A stretch of 64,000 bases of DNA from Nocardia brasiliensis (GTDB lineage Bacteria > Actinomycetota > Actinomycetes > Mycobacteriales > Mycobacteriaceae). Numbering within the stretch: the stretch's first letter is position 1; every line of letters starts with the position of its first letter. The translations under genes were made by a program, and so were the position numbers. The notes beneath the pieces are model-generated. The model saw only the letters and a program-made list of their open reading frames with translations, made no database searches and was not told where the DNA came from. The stretch spans positions 2,480,001 through 2,544,000 of the forward strand of contig NZ_CP046171.1 in NCBI RefSeq assembly GCF_011801125.1, given 5' to 3'. Positions 1 through 8,687 of this stretch are shown here, piece after piece.

Positions 1-238
1 TCAGGCCGCCAACGAAATGCTCGGCGGCCTCGAACAGCAGGGCCTGATCGAACGCAAGCCGAACCCCGCGGATCGGCGCACCCATCGCATCCACGTCACC
101 GCGGACGGTCGAGAACGCTTGGCGCAGGCGCGAACAGCGGTCGCCCGCCGGGAAACGGAGCTGGAGGCCGACCGCACGCCCGAACAGCGCGCGGCGATCC
201 GCGAGTGGCTCGGCGGCATGGGGCAGGCCTGTCGCTGA
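1..238 (+). CDS. MarR-family transcriptional regulator, C-terminal part (partial)
   Basis: Only the last 78 residues are in the window; the reading frame is already open at base 2 and the start lies upstream. The visible part contains the tail of a recognition helix (MLGGLEQQGLIER) followed by the MarR wing motif (NPADRRTHRIHVTADGRE) and a C-terminal amphipathic dimerisation helix. MarR proteins are dimeric winged-helix repressors, usually controlling a neighbouring drug- or oxidant-response gene; the likely target is outside the window. It converges on the pknL gene with a gap of about 40 bases. The family call is firm; the ligand and regulon cannot be inferred. Confidence 0.85.
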   Translation, partial: QAANEMLGGLEQQGLIERKPNPADRRTHRIHVTADGRERLAQARTAVARRETELEADRTPEQRAAIREWLGGMGQACR

Positions 239-280
239 ATCAGCGCGGGCGCGATCGAAATCGGCGCGGCCGCCGTCGAC

Positions 281-2233
281 TCAGGGCAGCGCGGTCAGCT
301 GGACGGTGGATCCCGGCTCGACGTTGGCGCTGATGCCGGGCACCTGTCCGATCACCACCGAGCCGTCGGTGGGCGTGAGCTGCTTGACCTCGACCTGCAA
401 CCCGAGGCTCTCCAGTTTGGATCTGGCGTTGCCGACGCTCGACCCGATCAGGTTCGGCATCTTGAGTGCGTTGGAGACGAAAAGCGTGACGCCGCTACCG
501 GATTGCACGGTGGTCCCGGCGACCGGGTCGGTGCCGATCACCTTGTCCGCCTCGACGGCCTTGTCGAACTTGGTCTGCCGGTCGCGGACCTTGATGCCCG
601 CGCTGGTCAGCAGCTGCACCGCCTCGTCGGCGGTCTTGCCGCGCACGTCGGGCACCTTGATCGGTTTGGCTCCGTTGCTGCGATACACCTTGACCTGGGC
701 GCCGGTCGGCAGCACGGTGCCGGGACCGGGCTCGACCCTGGCGAGGGTGCCCTTCGGTGCGGGGTTGCCCTCCTCGCCGGAGTCCACCGGTTGCAGCCCC
801 GCGTCGCGGATCAACTGGTTGACCTTCGAGATGTCGTCGCCCGGGTTGAGGTCGGGTACCTTCGGCTTGCCACTGGAGACCAGCACCGCGACCGTCGAGC
901 CCTTGGTGATCCGCGAACCCGCCGACGGGTCGCTGCCGACCACGCCGCCGACCGGGATCGTGTCGGAGGCCTTCTGCCGCAACTCGGTCTCGAAGCCCGC
1001 GTCACGCAGTGTCGCGACCGCGCGATCGGTGTCGAGCCCCGCGATCGCGGGCACCGGGGAGAACCGCCCGAACCCGAGCCACCAGCCGCCGACACCGACG
1101 ACCAGGGTGAGCGTCGCCACCACGGCGATCCAGATCCATGCCGTGCGCCGCGACCTGCTGGGGTCGGGCGCGTAGGGCTGATACGCCGCCGACGCGTGCT
1201 GCTGGCGCGCCGGCGGCTCGTCGTAGCCGTCGGGACCGTAGTCCGGGCGCGGTCGCGGCGCGGTGACCACCCGGGTGTGCTGCACCGTCGGCGGCGTGTA
1301 CGCCGGTGCGGGAGTCGCCGCGGCCTGCTGGGTCGGTGGGGTGAGCGCCTTGTAGCTGGCGCTCAGATGCTCGGCCGACTCCTGCGGCGCGGGCACCCGG
1401 TAGGGCGGCAGGCTCAGTTTCGCGCCGATCTGGCGCAGCGCCGCGGCCATCTCGTTCGCGTCGGCGAACCGGTGCGCGGGTTCGCGCGCGGTGGCCTTCG
1501 CGACCAGCTCGTCGAATTCCGGCGGCACACCGGAGATGAACCGGCTCGGGCTCGGCACGTCGTTCTCGATGCGCTGATAGGCGATCGAGATCGAGGTGTC
1601 GCCGGTGAACGGGACGCGCCCGGTCAGCAGTTCGAAGATCAGCACGCCGAAGGAGTAGACGTCGCTGCGTGCGTCGGCGGTGCCGCTGGTCACCTGTTCG
1701 GGGGACAGGTAGGCGGCCGTGCCGAGGATCACGCTGGCCGAGGTGGTGTTGGCCGCCGCTACCGCGCGCACCAGGCCGAAGTCGGCGATCTTGACCTCGC
1801 CCGCGTCGGAGATCAGCACGTTCTCCGGTTTCACATCGCGGTGCACCAGGCCCGCGGTGTGGGCGACGCCGATCGCGGCGAGTACCGGCTCGGCCACCGC
1901 GCGCACCGCGTGCGGCGGCATCGGGCCGCGCTCGCGCAGCAGCTCGCGCAGGGTGCCGCCCTCCACCAGCTCCATGATCAGGAACGGATACTCACCGTCC
2001 ACGCCCTGGTCGTAGACCGCGACCAGGGACGGGTGCTTGAGCTTGGCGACCGCGCGGGCCTCGAACTCGAATCGGGTGAGGAACTGCGGGTCACCGGCGA
2101 ACTTCGGGTCCATCACCTTGATGGCGACGGGCCGATCCAGCCGGGTGTCGACCCCCCGGAAGACCATCGACATGCCACCGCGGGCGATCGGCGCATCGAT
2201 GCGATAGCGCCCTTCCAGCATTTGGCCGATCAA
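281..2233 (-). CDS. pknL: Membrane Ser/Thr protein kinase, PknL orthologue with four PASTA domains
   Basis: The protein has an N-terminal Hanks-type kinase domain, a proline-rich linker, one transmembrane segment (about residues 364-387) and an extracellular tail of four PASTA repeats. Visible catalytic features are the glycine-rich loop (IARGGMSMVFRG), VAIK lysine, HRDVKPEN loop, DFG and SPE motifs. I chose the TTG at 2233 because GGAGGA lies six bases upstream; the frame stays open to a GTG at 2254 and a start at 2314. The divergent neighbour encodes the Rv2175c-type protein, a known substrate of M. tuberculosis PknL, which identifies the orthologue. M. tuberculosis PknL is about 400 residues and lacks PASTA repeats, so the muropeptide-sensing tail here is a notable difference. 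Confidence 0.9.
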   Translation of the reverse strand: MIGQMLEGRYRIDAPIARGGMSMVFRGVDTRLDRPVAIKVMDPKFAGDPQFLTRFEFEARAVAKLKHPSLVAVYDQGVDGEYPFLIMELVEGGTLRELLRERGPMPPHAVRAVAEPVLAAIGVAHTAGLVHRDVKPENVLISDAGEVKIADFGLVRAVAAANTTSASVILGTAAYLSPEQVTSGTADARSDVYSFGVLIFELLTGRVPFTGDTSISIAYQRIENDVPSPSRFISGVPPEFDELVAKATAREPAHRFADANEMAAALRQIGAKLSLPPYRVPAPQESAEHLSASYKALTPPTQQAAATPAPAYTPPTVQHTRVVTAPRPRPDYGPDGYDEPPARQQHASAAYQPYAPDPSRSRRTAWIWIAVVATLTLVVGVGGWWLGFGRFSPVPAIAGLDTDRAVATLRDAGFETELRQKASDTIPVGGVVGSDPSAGSRITKGSTVAVLVSSGKPKVPDLNPGDDISKVNQLIRDAGLQPVDSGEEGNPAPKGTLARVEPGPGTVLPTGAQVKVYRSNGAKPIKVPDVRGKTADEAVQLLTSAGIKVRDRQTKFDKAVEADKVIGTDPVAGTTVQSGSGVTLFVSNALKMPNLIGSSVGNARSKLESLGLQVEVKQLTPTDGSVVIGQVPGISANVEPGSTVQLTALP

Positions 2234-2462
2234 TTGATGTCCTCCGGCTTTCACAAAGTTCTCACCCCTCGCGGTTGCTCCCACAAGCGATCGGCCGCCC
2301 CGTGCGGCCCTCACGATGGTATCGGCGAATCGCGCCCGGGTGTCTCACGACGTGCGGTAGCCGACGGTCTACCGTTATCCCCGTGAGAAAGCGCAGTGAA
2401 CGAACCAACGGCGCGGCCGCGATTGCGCTCGTGGCGGAGTCGAATGCCGGCGAGGCGCGGTT

Positions 2463-2831
2463 ATGAGCACATTTCCTTGCAGCGATGACGTACTTCCGGA
2501 GTCGGTGGAGCTGGTGTCGCTGCCCGAGGTGGCCGACCGGCTCGGGCTCGTGGTGACCCGCGTCCATCAGATGCTGCGTGACCACCAATTGCTCGCCATC
2601 CGCCGCGACGGCGTCGCCGGTGTGCCCGAGCGGTTCTTCGACAAGGAGGGCGCGGTGGTCAAGCCCCTGCCGGGCCTGATCACGGTCATGCGGGACGCCA
2701 AGTACACCGACGAGGAGATCCTGCAGTGGATCTTCACCGACGACGACAGCCTGCCGGGCAAGCCGATCGACGCGCTGCACGGCCCGCTCGCCCGTGAGGT
2801 GGTCCGCCGGGCCGCCGCCGATCCGTTCTGA
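2463..2831 (+). CDS. Rv2175c-type DNA-binding protein, PknL partner
   Basis: This is a 122-residue soluble protein with an N-terminal winged-helix-like segment (LPEVADRLGLVVTRVHQML) and a conserved C-terminal helical half (KYTDEEILQWIFTDDDSLPG). It matches Rv2175c of M. tuberculosis in size, sequence character and position next to pknL. There, PknL phosphorylates Rv2175c near its N-terminus and the modification lowers DNA binding. The gene is divergent from pknL; about 230 bases between the two starts must hold both promoters, with no other ORF I would support. Target genes are unknown. A short N-terminal Ser/Thr-containing tail (MSTFPCSDD) is available for phosphorylation, but that is inference. 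Confidence 0.88.
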   Translation: MSTFPCSDDVLPESVELVSLPEVADRLGLVVTRVHQMLRDHQLLAIRRDGVAGVPERFFDKEGAVVKPLPGLITVMRDAKYTDEEILQWIFTDDDSLPGKPIDALHGPLAREVVRRAAADPF

Positions 2832-2858
2832 CCCGGCATCCGCCCGGCGCGACGGTAA

Positions 2859-3872
2859 CTAGCGTCCGCCCAGCGCGAGGGTGAACTGCGTCGCCGCGAC
2901 GCGCAGCCTGCGGTGGCGCGGGACGACCGCGCGCTGGGTGAACACGGCGTAGCCGGACTCCTCGATGCGGTCCAGGATGCCCGCGTACAGCAGGGCGGCG
3001 GTGCGGATGGCGGGGCGCACGCGCGGTTGCAGCAGGTCGATCCCCGGGTCCGCGCGCCGGTAGATGTCCCGGTTCACCGCGATGAGATGGGCGAGCGCGC
3101 GCCGCACCCTGGCGTCGGTGTGCCCGGCGCGCCCGCAGTGCACGAGCAGCTCGTGGTCGACGCCGAACGTGGCGAGTTCGTCGGCGGGCAGATACACCCG
3201 GCCGCGATCGAGATCCTCGGCGACGTCGCGCAGAAAATTGGTGAGCTGGAACGCTTCGCCGAGGGCCGCGGCCGCGGGTTCGGCCTCGGCGATCGGGCCG
3301 ACGGTGCCGAGCACCGGCAGCACCTGGAGTCCGATGGCGGCCGCCGAGCCGCGCATGTATTCGCGCAGTTCGGTCATGGTGGCGTAGCGGTCGCGGAACC
3401 GCGCTGTACCGGGCACATCCATCCGCATGGCGTCGAGGAACGTCCAGAAGTGCTGCGCCGCTATGCCGTAGCGCTCGACGGTGTCGGCCAGTGCGAGAAG
3501 TGCCAGGCTCTGGGTCTCGGAGGTGTTGCGCGCCAGTATCTCTGGTGCGCTGCCCGTGCCGTCGAGCAGCGCGCGCAGCTGCTCTTCGATCAGGTCGAGC
3601 TGCTCGGCCGGTGTCGGCGTGGCGCCGCCCCCGGCCGGAAACCGCCGCGTCGCACCGGTGTCCACGTGGTCGACGATGTCGTCGACGACCCTGGCGAAGG
3701 CGTACAGCGCGTGCACCGCCGGTCGGTGTTCGGCGCTGAGCAACCGGGTCGCCAGGAAGTAGGTGCGCCCGTGCACGGCCGCGATCCGGCGGCACGCGCG
3801 ATAGGCGGGCGCGAGTTCGGCGGTCCTGCGATACCCGGCGTCGCCGACCGCGTCCAGCGTCGCACCCGTCAT
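2859..3872 (-). CDS. crtB: Phytoene synthase (squalene/phytoene synthase family)
   Basis: A 337-residue member of the trans-isoprenyl diphosphate head-to-head synthases. Both aspartate-rich Mg2+-binding motifs are present: DDIVD at residues 64-68 and DVAED at 216-220, the latter in the typical LRDVAEDLDRGRVYLP context. It should condense two geranylgeranyl diphosphates to phytoene, the first committed carotenoid step, in the cytosol or at the membrane face. Its ATG overlaps the stop of mptA as ATGA, so the two are translationally coupled. It is the last gene of the minus-strand group idsA2-crtI-mptA-crtB. The linked crtI makes phytoene rather than squalene the likely product. Confidence 0.9.
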   Translation of the reverse strand: MTGATLDAVGDAGYRRTAELAPAYRACRRIAAVHGRTYFLATRLLSAEHRPAVHALYAFARVVDDIVDHVDTGATRRFPAGGGATPTPAEQLDLIEEQLRALLDGTGSAPEILARNTSETQSLALLALADTVERYGIAAQHFWTFLDAMRMDVPGTARFRDRYATMTELREYMRGSAAAIGLQVLPVLGTVGPIAEAEPAAAALGEAFQLTNFLRDVAEDLDRGRVYLPADELATFGVDHELLVHCGRAGHTDARVRRALAHLIAVNRDIYRRADPGIDLLQPRVRPAIRTAALLYAGILDRIEESGYAVFTQRAVVPRHRRLRVAATQFTLALGGR

Positions 3873-5614
3873 GTCCGAGCGGGCGTGGCAGGTTCGGGGA
3901 CCGGCGTCGCGGCGCGCAGCCGCAGCGGGTCGACCTTGCGCAGCGACATCGCCGCCACCACCGCGGCGAACGTCGCGGCGGCGACGTGCCAGAAGTCGTA
4001 GAGCCCGATCGAGCCGTCGGGTTGGAACACCAGCATCAACCAGGTGCACAAGCCCACGAGCACCATCAATGTCGTGGTGGACAGCGCGAACCCGGCGGCC
4101 AGCGCCAGCGGCCACGAGTAGTACCAGGGCAGCGCGGCGGGGGAGAGGATGACGATCGCCACGAACGCGATCAGGATGCCGAACACCGCCTCGCGCTCGC
4201 TGTGCCGGAAGCGCCACCAGGTCCAGGCGAGCAGCGCGACGAGCGCGAGCATGCACAGCAGCCGGGTCACGTTGAGCACCTTGCCACCGTCGAGCGTGGT
4301 CACCCAGCCGACCATGTGCATCATGATGGTCGGCAGCGAGAGCCAGTTGATGATCTTCTTCGACCCGGACAGCGCGGTCAGCCAGCCGATGCCGACGCCC
4401 GCGATCGCCGAGGCCGCCACGAACACGGCCGCGAACACGCTCAGCCCGAGCCCGGCGATCTTGGCGAACATCAGCGCCGGGTGCGGCATGTCCTCGGTCG
4501 GTTCGGCGGCGTCGTGCGGTCGTTCGCTCTCCGGTAGCTGATCCGGCTCGCGGCCGGCCCGCTGCGCGGCCCGCTTCTCGCGTTCGTGCAGCATCCAGAT
4601 CCACACCAGGAACGGCAGCGCGACACCGGCGGTCGCCTTGATCGCCACGCCGATCGCCAGCACCACGATGCCCGCGACGTGGTGGCGCTCGAGCACCAGC
4701 GCGATGGCCGCGCACATCAGCCCGACCATCAGCATCTCGTTGTGCACGCCGCCGAACAGGTGGATCAGCACCAGCGGGTTGAGCACGGCGAGCCACAGCG
4801 CGACCGTCGGCTTACCGCCCAGGTGCTTGGTCAGATAGGGCACCGCCCACATCATCAGCGCGAGTCCGGGCAGCATCACCAGGCGCATCGCGATGGTGCC
4901 CGCGACGACGTTGTCGCCGGTGATGCTGGTGATGCCGCGACCGAGCAGCAGGAATATCGGCCCGTAGGGGGCGGTGGTGTTCTTCCAGACGGGACTCACG
5001 TTGTCGAGCAGCACGCCGGGGTTCTTCACCGGGCCGTCGACATACGGGTCGAAACCGTCACGCAGCAGGGCGCCCTGTGCCAGGTAGGAGTAGACGTCCT
5101 GGCTGAACATGGGCACCGCGAAAAGCAGGGGGGTGATCCAGATTCCGACGATCGCGCGCAGCTCGTTCAACGTCACGGTGCTCGCCAGCCCGGCACGCGC
5201 CGGTTGCCGTTTCCCCGGCCCCTGCTCGGGTCTGTCGCCCGTGCCGATCGTGGCGCGGCCCAGCCGGACCCACGCGGTGATCATCAGCAGCACGCCGATC
5301 CAGATCACGATCGTGCAGAGCGCGTAGCCGTGGCCGTAGCGTAGCCAGGACAGGTGTAGCGCCTCGAGCAACGGGTCGCGCTTGCGAGTGCTGCCCGCGC
5401 CGAACCCGCCGAGGGTGATCATGAACGCGCCGTAGAACCCGAGCAACGCCGCGTGACCCTCGGGCGTACGCAGGAAGATGGCGCTGGTCCGCATCCAGGA
5501 CCGCACACCCGACGGCTCGGTGTCGGCCGATTCGCGCTGCGCTGCGGTTTTCGGTGCGTGGCCGGTGCTATCTGTCAATGTGGCCTCTGCGGCGCGCGTT
5601 TCGGGGGATGCCAT
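3869..5614 (-). CDS. mptA: Alpha-(1->6)-mannopyranosyltransferase, MptA type (GT-C)
   Basis: A 581-residue polytopic membrane protein resembling Rv2174 (MptA), a GT-C enzyme that uses polyprenyl-phosphate-mannose to extend the alpha-1,6-mannan core of lipomannan and lipoarabinomannan on the periplasmic side. Conserved stretches include FSQDVYSYLAQGALLRDG near the first extracytoplasmic loop (catalytic acidic residue region), NPLVLIHLFGGVHNEML and PAALPWYYSWPLAL. At least ten hydrophobic segments are apparent, with a charged loop (RAGREPDQLPESERP) in the middle. The start at 5614 was chosen because GGGGGA lies about 11 bases upstream; an in-frame ATG at 5650 is possible. It sits between crtI and crtB, overlapping crtB by ATGA. 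Confidence 0.88.
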   Translation of the reverse strand: MASPETRAAEATLTDSTGHAPKTAAQRESADTEPSGVRSWMRTSAIFLRTPEGHAALLGFYGAFMITLGGFGAGSTRKRDPLLEALHLSWLRYGHGYALCTIVIWIGVLLMITAWVRLGRATIGTGDRPEQGPGKRQPARAGLASTVTLNELRAIVGIWITPLLFAVPMFSQDVYSYLAQGALLRDGFDPYVDGPVKNPGVLLDNVSPVWKNTTAPYGPIFLLLGRGITSITGDNVVAGTIAMRLVMLPGLALMMWAVPYLTKHLGGKPTVALWLAVLNPLVLIHLFGGVHNEMLMVGLMCAAIALVLERHHVAGIVVLAIGVAIKATAGVALPFLVWIWMLHEREKRAAQRAGREPDQLPESERPHDAAEPTEDMPHPALMFAKIAGLGLSVFAAVFVAASAIAGVGIGWLTALSGSKKIINWLSLPTIMMHMVGWVTTLDGGKVLNVTRLLCMLALVALLAWTWWRFRHSEREAVFGILIAFVAIVILSPAALPWYYSWPLALAAGFALSTTTLMVLVGLCTWLMLVFQPDGSIGLYDFWHVAAATFAAVVAAMSLRKVDPLRLRAATPVPEPATPART

Positions 5615-5738
5615 CTGGTGTCGGTCCCCCCGAATGGTCAGCGGTCGCAACCGCGAGTGAATAGGTCGGCGCCTAGTTTACGGCGTCGCATGCCGACCCT
5701 ATCTGGCTGGTCCTCGGGGTTTCCTTTCGAGCAGGCGC

Positions 5739-7271
5739 TTATTCACCTGTTATGCGGGTTGCCGCCAGTTTTCCGGAAAGCAGCGTGGTCGGCACTCCGA
5801 CACCCGGCGTGGTGCCACAACCGGCGATAACCACGTTGTCGCCGGCGCTCGGAAAGTTGCGCGGGCGGAATGGGCCGGTCTGGCGGAACAGGTGCGCCGC
5901 CGAGAAGGGGGTTCCGGCGAGCATCCCCTGCGCGGCCCAGGTCTGCGGGGTGTCCAGATGATCGACCGTGAAGTGCTCGGCGATCCCGTGGTAACCGCGT
6001 GCCTGCAGTACCCCGAGCAGCTCGCGCAGGTACGCGGGGCCCACGCGCGGCCAGTCCAGCGCCGCCGAGTCCAGATTCGGGCACGGGGCGAGCACCGAGA
6101 GGGGTTCGTACTCGCCGTCGGCGCGGGTGATGTGCAGCCCGGGGTCGGTGAGCGCGGGGCGGGTCAGCAGCAGCGAAGGATCGCTCATCAGCCGCCCGGT
6201 GCCGCGCCGCCCGGTGATCTCGGCGAAGGTCTGCCGCCACGCCTGCCCGAATTCGATGATGTGGTGGGCCTGCACGGGCCAGGTCCGCGCGATCGCCCCG
6301 GGCACCGTGCCGTGCGCGACCACGGCCGACGGCGCCGCGCGCAGGCCGCGGCGGCGACGCACGCCGAACCGGTCGATGGCACCGAGATCGGCGGTGAGCA
6401 CGAGCGCGTCGCAGTCGAAGCCGCGCCCGTCGGCGGTGCGGACTCGGGTGGCGCGCCGCCGGGCGTACTCCACCCCGGTGACCTCGGTGCTCAGCTCGAG
6501 GGTGCCGCCCGCCGCGGTGAAGGCCTCGGCCATGGCCGAGGCGATGGCGCGCATGCCGCCCTCGGGGAAGTAGACGCCGAGCGAGGTGTCCATGTGCGGA
6601 ATCGCGCCGTAGACCGACAGCGCCGCGGTAGGGGGCAGGCCCGCGTACAGCGCCTGGAAGGTGAACAACCGGGCCAGTCGCGGGTCACGCAGGAAGCGTC
6701 CGACCCGCGGTCCGAGCCTGCCGAAGCCGCCGAGACGCACCAAAGTCGCCAGCGCACGGCGCTTTTCGGGAATCCGCAGCAGATCCAGCGGCGAATCGAA
6801 GTTGGTGTCCATGAATTCGGCGTACTCGGCGTCGTAGATCCTGGCCAGCCAGTCCCGCAGGCGCCGGTAGCGACGGGCCTCGGCGGGACCGCACACCGCG
6901 GCCACCTCCGCGGCCATGGCGTCGGCATCGGCGAACACCCGCAGCTCGGTGCCGTCGGCGAATCTGGCGTGGTAGCTCGGCGCCAGCTGATGGATGCGCA
7001 GCGCGGGCTTGCTGTTCTCCGGCGTGCGCCCGACCGCGGCGAGTGCGTCGGTGACCAGCTCGGGCAGCGTCAAAATGGTGGCGCCGGAGTCGATCTCGTA
7101 ATCCGGGCCCACGTAGCGGCCGACCCGGCCGCCGGGATGATCGGCCCGTTCGAGCAGGGTGACCTGTCGTCCCGCGCCGGTCAGGTAGAGCGCCGCCGAG
7201 AGCCCGGACAGGCCGGCCCCGACGACGACCACGCGATCCGTCGGTCCGGCAACGGTTTTCAGGTCCTGCAT
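5739..7271 (-). CDS. crtI: Phytoene desaturase / dehydrogenase (CrtI family)
   Basis: A 510-residue FAD-dependent amine-oxidase-fold enzyme. The N-terminal dinucleotide-binding site reads VVVVGAGLSGLSAALYL (GxGxxG at residues 18-23) followed by ERADHPGGRVG. The C-terminal FAD signature (IAGCGTTPGVGVPTTLLSGK) is the CrtI form. It should carry out the sequential desaturations of phytoene towards lycopene at the membrane. The ATG at 7271 has an excellent GAGGAG six bases upstream. It follows idsA2 by 73 bases on the same strand and precedes mptA by roughly 125 bases. A related FAD enzyme (crtO type) is encoded at 30-32 kb; this copy has the motifs and crtB linkage of a genuine phytoene desaturase. 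Confidence 0.9.
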   Translation of the reverse strand: MQDLKTVAGPTDRVVVVGAGLSGLSAALYLTGAGRQVTLLERADHPGGRVGRYVGPDYEIDSGATILTLPELVTDALAAVGRTPENSKPALRIHQLAPSYHARFADGTELRVFADADAMAAEVAAVCGPAEARRYRRLRDWLARIYDAEYAEFMDTNFDSPLDLLRIPEKRRALATLVRLGGFGRLGPRVGRFLRDPRLARLFTFQALYAGLPPTAALSVYGAIPHMDTSLGVYFPEGGMRAIASAMAEAFTAAGGTLELSTEVTGVEYARRRATRVRTADGRGFDCDALVLTADLGAIDRFGVRRRRGLRAAPSAVVAHGTVPGAIARTWPVQAHHIIEFGQAWRQTFAEITGRRGTGRLMSDPSLLLTRPALTDPGLHITRADGEYEPLSVLAPCPNLDSAALDWPRVGPAYLRELLGVLQARGYHGIAEHFTVDHLDTPQTWAAQGMLAGTPFSAAHLFRQTGPFRPRNFPSAGDNVVIAGCGTTPGVGVPTTLLSGKLAATRITGE

Positions 7272-7344
7272 AGCGATCTCCTCGGTGCCTGGCATCGGGC
7301 GGTGCCGACCAGGTTTACCTGATCGGCCGGTGCCGCAGCCACTT

Positions 7345-8610
7345 TCAGGCCGTGCGCTTGGTCGCCGCCAAGGCCATGGCGCGCAGTTGCTGCTTCGCGT
7401 CCTGTGTCGCGCTGCTCGCCGCGATGGCCGCCAGGCCCGCGTCGGTGAGCTCGGCGATCCGGCGTTCCACCTCGTCGGCGGCGCCGAGTTCGGTGAGCAC
7501 CGTGCGCAGGTGGGCCACCTCGTCCGCGTCCAGATCGGTGCCGACGCTGGTGCGCAGCAGTTTCGCGGCGGCCGGGTCGGACTCGTCCGCGCGGCGCAGT
7601 GCCTCCGCGAGCAGCACGGTGTGTTTGCCTTCGCGCAGGTCGTCGCCGGAGGGCTTGCCGGTGATCGCCGGGTCGCCGAACACCCCGAGCAGGTCGTCGC
7701 GCAGCTGGAACGCGATGCCGATATCGGTGCCGAAGGTGCGGTAGGCCGCGACCAGGTCCGCGTCGGCATCGGCGATGGCCGCGCCGAGGTGCAGCGGGCG
7801 CTCGACGGTGTAGGCGGCGGTCTTGTACCGGTTGATCCGCAGCGCGGCCTCGACCGACTCGTCCCCGCCCGCCTCGCCGTTGATGTCGAGCAGCTGGCCG
7901 CCGAGCACCTCGGTGCGCATGCCCGCCCACACCGGCGCGAACCGGGCGATCGCCGTCGGGGCGAGGCCGGAGGAGTGCACCATGTCGTCGGCCCAGGCCA
8001 GCGCGAGGTCGCCGACCAGGATGGCCACGCTGGTGCCGAAGTGAGCGGAATCACCCGCCCAGCCGCGGTCGCGATGGCGCTGCTCGAAGTCGACGTGCAC
8101 GGTGGGGAAGCGGCGACGGGTGCGCGAGGAGTCGATGATGTCGTCGTGGATGAGCGCGCACGCCTGCACCAGCTCGAGCGCCGAGCACGCGGTGAGCACA
8201 GCGGCGGCGTCCGGGCCCGCGGCGTCGCCGCCCGCGCCGAGCCAGCCGGTCCAGGCGAAGGCGGGCCTGGTGCGTTTGCCGCCGCGCAGCACGAACAGCT
8301 CCAGCGCGTCCGCGGCCTCGACGAATACCGGGCCGAGCTCGTCGACGGTGCCGCGCCGGGAGGCGAAGAAGCTGGTCAGCGCGTCTTCCACGGCGGCGAC
8401 GAAGGCCGGTGTGCCCGGTATCGGCGCGATGAGCTCGGCCGCCGAGGTGCGATGAGGCGTCTGGGTACCGGTTCCGGCGGACAGCGTGGCCTCCAAGGTT
8501 GTGCGGGTGGTGGACGCGGGATGGCTGGGGGACGCGTCCCGGCGGGGCGGCGCGCGGTGTCCGGTTCCTCGAACGCGGCCGCGCCGGTGTCGCCGGGCGC
8601 TCGCGCACAC
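7345..8610 (-). CDS. idsA2: Polyprenyl (geranylgeranyl) diphosphate synthase, IdsA2 type
   Basis: A trans-polyprenyl synthase making the C20 (or C15) prenyl diphosphate that feeds crtB. The first Asp-rich motif is DDIIDSSRTRRR (residues 156-167) and the second DDLLGVFGD (305-313); KRTRPAF and the KPSGDDLREGKHT loop are also present. It closely resembles Rv2173 (IdsA2) and keeps its position beside mptA and metF. The open frame begins at a GTG at 8610, giving 421 residues, longer than the roughly 350 of Rv2173. Homology starts around residue 60, so the true start may be further in, for example the TTG at 8496; no convincing ribosome-binding site decides this. Divergent from metF. Confidence 0.85.
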   Translation of the reverse strand: MCASARRHRRGRVRGTGHRAPPRRDASPSHPASTTRTTLEATLSAGTGTQTPHRTSAAELIAPIPGTPAFVAAVEDALTSFFASRRGTVDELGPVFVEAADALELFVLRGGKRTRPAFAWTGWLGAGGDAAGPDAAAVLTACSALELVQACALIHDDIIDSSRTRRRFPTVHVDFEQRHRDRGWAGDSAHFGTSVAILVGDLALAWADDMVHSSGLAPTAIARFAPVWAGMRTEVLGGQLLDINGEAGGDESVEAALRINRYKTAAYTVERPLHLGAAIADADADLVAAYRTFGTDIGIAFQLRDDLLGVFGDPAITGKPSGDDLREGKHTVLLAEALRRADESDPAAAKLLRTSVGTDLDADEVAHLRTVLTELGAADEVERRIAELTDAGLAAIAASSATQDAKQQLRAMALAATKRTA

Positions 8611-8687
8611 CCTCTCCGCAGCGAGAATACGCGGCGATCAGCGGCCGAGCCGTCGGGGCTACCGCAGGTCGCCTCTACACTGGATCA

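Noticed and set aside
503..2386. A 627-codon plus-strand frame opposite pknL
   Set aside because: Antisense shadow of the kinase gene; low-complexity Arg/Gly/Val content and no motif.
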